Shown in pieces: positions 63,600 through 64,000 of a stretch of 64,000 nt of DNA. Source of the stretch: Bradyrhizobium sp. AUGA SZCCT0176. GTDB taxonomy: Bacteria; Pseudomonadota; Alphaproteobacteria; Rhizobiales; Xanthobacteraceae. The translations under genes and the position numbers were made by a program. Under the pieces are notes generated by a model. That model did not search any database. It was not told where the DNA came from and saw only the letters and a list, made by a program, of their open reading frames with translations. The stretch is from assembly GCF_018130145.1 (NCBI RefSeq), contig NZ_JAFCMB010000005.1:1-64000 (forward strand), written 5' to 3'. Within the stretch, counting starts at the first letter, position 1, and each line of letters starts with the position of its first letter.

Positions 63600-64000
63600 A
63601 TGATTCCCTGGGAAAAAATCGATACCGCGCGTGTGCCCGGCACCGACGCGGAACTGCGCCTGATGAAGCGCGGCGCCGAGTTTTCCATCATGCTCGGCAC
63701 CAACGAGCTGATGAACAGCCGCCTCAGTGGTTCCGAAGCCGCGCTCGCCACCCTTGCGGTCAAGAAGCTGGAAGCGAACAAGAAGCCGCATCTGCTGATC
63801 GGCGGATTGGGCATGGGCTTTACGTTGCGGGCTGCGCTTGCGGTGCTCGGCGCCGGGGCGCGGATCGTGGTGGCTGAACTGGTGCCGGCCGTCGTCGCCT
63901 GGGGGCGAGGTCCGATGGCGGAGATTGTTGGCGGCAGCCTGAACGATACGCGCGTCAGCATTCAGGAAGTGGACGTCACCGAGATTATTCGATCCAGCCG
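63600..64000 (+). CDS. Spermidine synthase-like protein (partial, runs off the window)
   Basis: The first 133 residues are visible. MIPWEKIDTARVPG is followed by an N-terminal beta region, then the nucleotide/SAM-type Rossmann motif LLIGGLGMGFTLRAAL and the acidic end VVAELVPAVVAWG, as in spermidine synthases and related methyltransferase folds. The pattern corresponds to SpeE-like proteins that transfer aminopropyl groups or just share the fold. There is no clear ribosome site before ATG 63600. The catalytic Asp region lies outside the window. Confidence 0.72.
   Translation, partial: MIPWEKIDTARVPGTDAELRLMKRGAEFSIMLGTNELMNSRLSGSEAALATLAVKKLEANKKPHLLIGGLGMGFTLRAALAVLGAGARIVVAELVPAVVAWGRGPMAEIVGGSLNDTRVSIQEVDVTEIIRSS

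Overview
The window looks like chromosomal DNA of an alphaproteobacterium of the Bradyrhizobium group. The pointers are high G+C, a metallo-beta-lactamase very close to the Bradyrhizobium enzyme BJP-1, a single-chain CYP102-type P450, many solute-import genes, and intergenic inverted repeats of the kind that crowd Bradyrhizobium genomes. No tRNA, rRNA, CRISPR array, phage gene or transposase gene was recognised. Assignment to the genus is an inference from gene content.

Layout. 1-8 kb: a repeat copy, an Lrp/AsnC regulator divergent from an AceE/transketolase-like 2-oxoacid dehydrogenase E1, an aldehyde dehydrogenase, the BJP-1-like beta-lactamase, and an SMP-30 lactonase divergent from a uronate dehydrogenase. 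8-12 kb: a GntR/FCD regulator and a Gfo/Idh/MocA oxidoreductase divergent from an IlvD/Edd dehydratase. Their shared promoter region has two near-identical operators, each covering a -35-like hexamer. The lactonase, uronate dehydrogenase, dehydratase and MocA enzyme suggest sugar-acid catabolism. 12-19 kb: enoyl-CoA hydratase, ferredoxin reductase behind a 13-codon leader ORF, an orphan TRAP binding protein, two PfkB kinases, a two-domain VOC protein and a TetR regulator. 19-19.6 kb: an inverted copy of the repeat found at 1-363.

19.9-27.4 kb: a seven-gene operon joining an NMT1/SsuA-type ABC importer to an enolase-superfamily enzyme, a Gfo/Idh/MocA oxidoreductase, a DUF993 aldolase-like protein and a TIM-barrel isomerase. 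The substrate is unknown; this looks like a complete uptake-and-degradation pathway. 27.5-31 kb: small proteins and a class I P450 with a strong promoter/operator palindrome. 30.3-35.5 kb: a TetR-regulated RND efflux pair. 35.5-40.6 kb: a Cache-HAMP-GAF histidine kinase, a single-domain receiver, a receiver-adenylate cyclase and a conserved protein of uncertain function.

40.7-54.7 kb: twelve minus-strand genes, most of them overlapping or closely spaced. Two complete oligopeptide ABC importers (five genes each) flank a gamma-glutamyltransferase and a DUF1028 protein, and a DadA-like FAD oxidoreductase is divergent from the first gene. 56-64 kb: a small DUF6489-like protein, an alpha/beta hydrolase, a wax ester synthase/DGAT, an epoxide hydrolase and a BM3-like P450-reductase fusion, which together suggest fatty-acid or storage-lipid chemistry. 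A spermidine-synthase-like gene runs off the right edge.

At least eleven 110-170 bp inverted-repeat elements lie between genes. They fill all three convergent gaps longer than 100 bases. In all three ABC-importer operons a stem-loop element follows the binding-protein gene.
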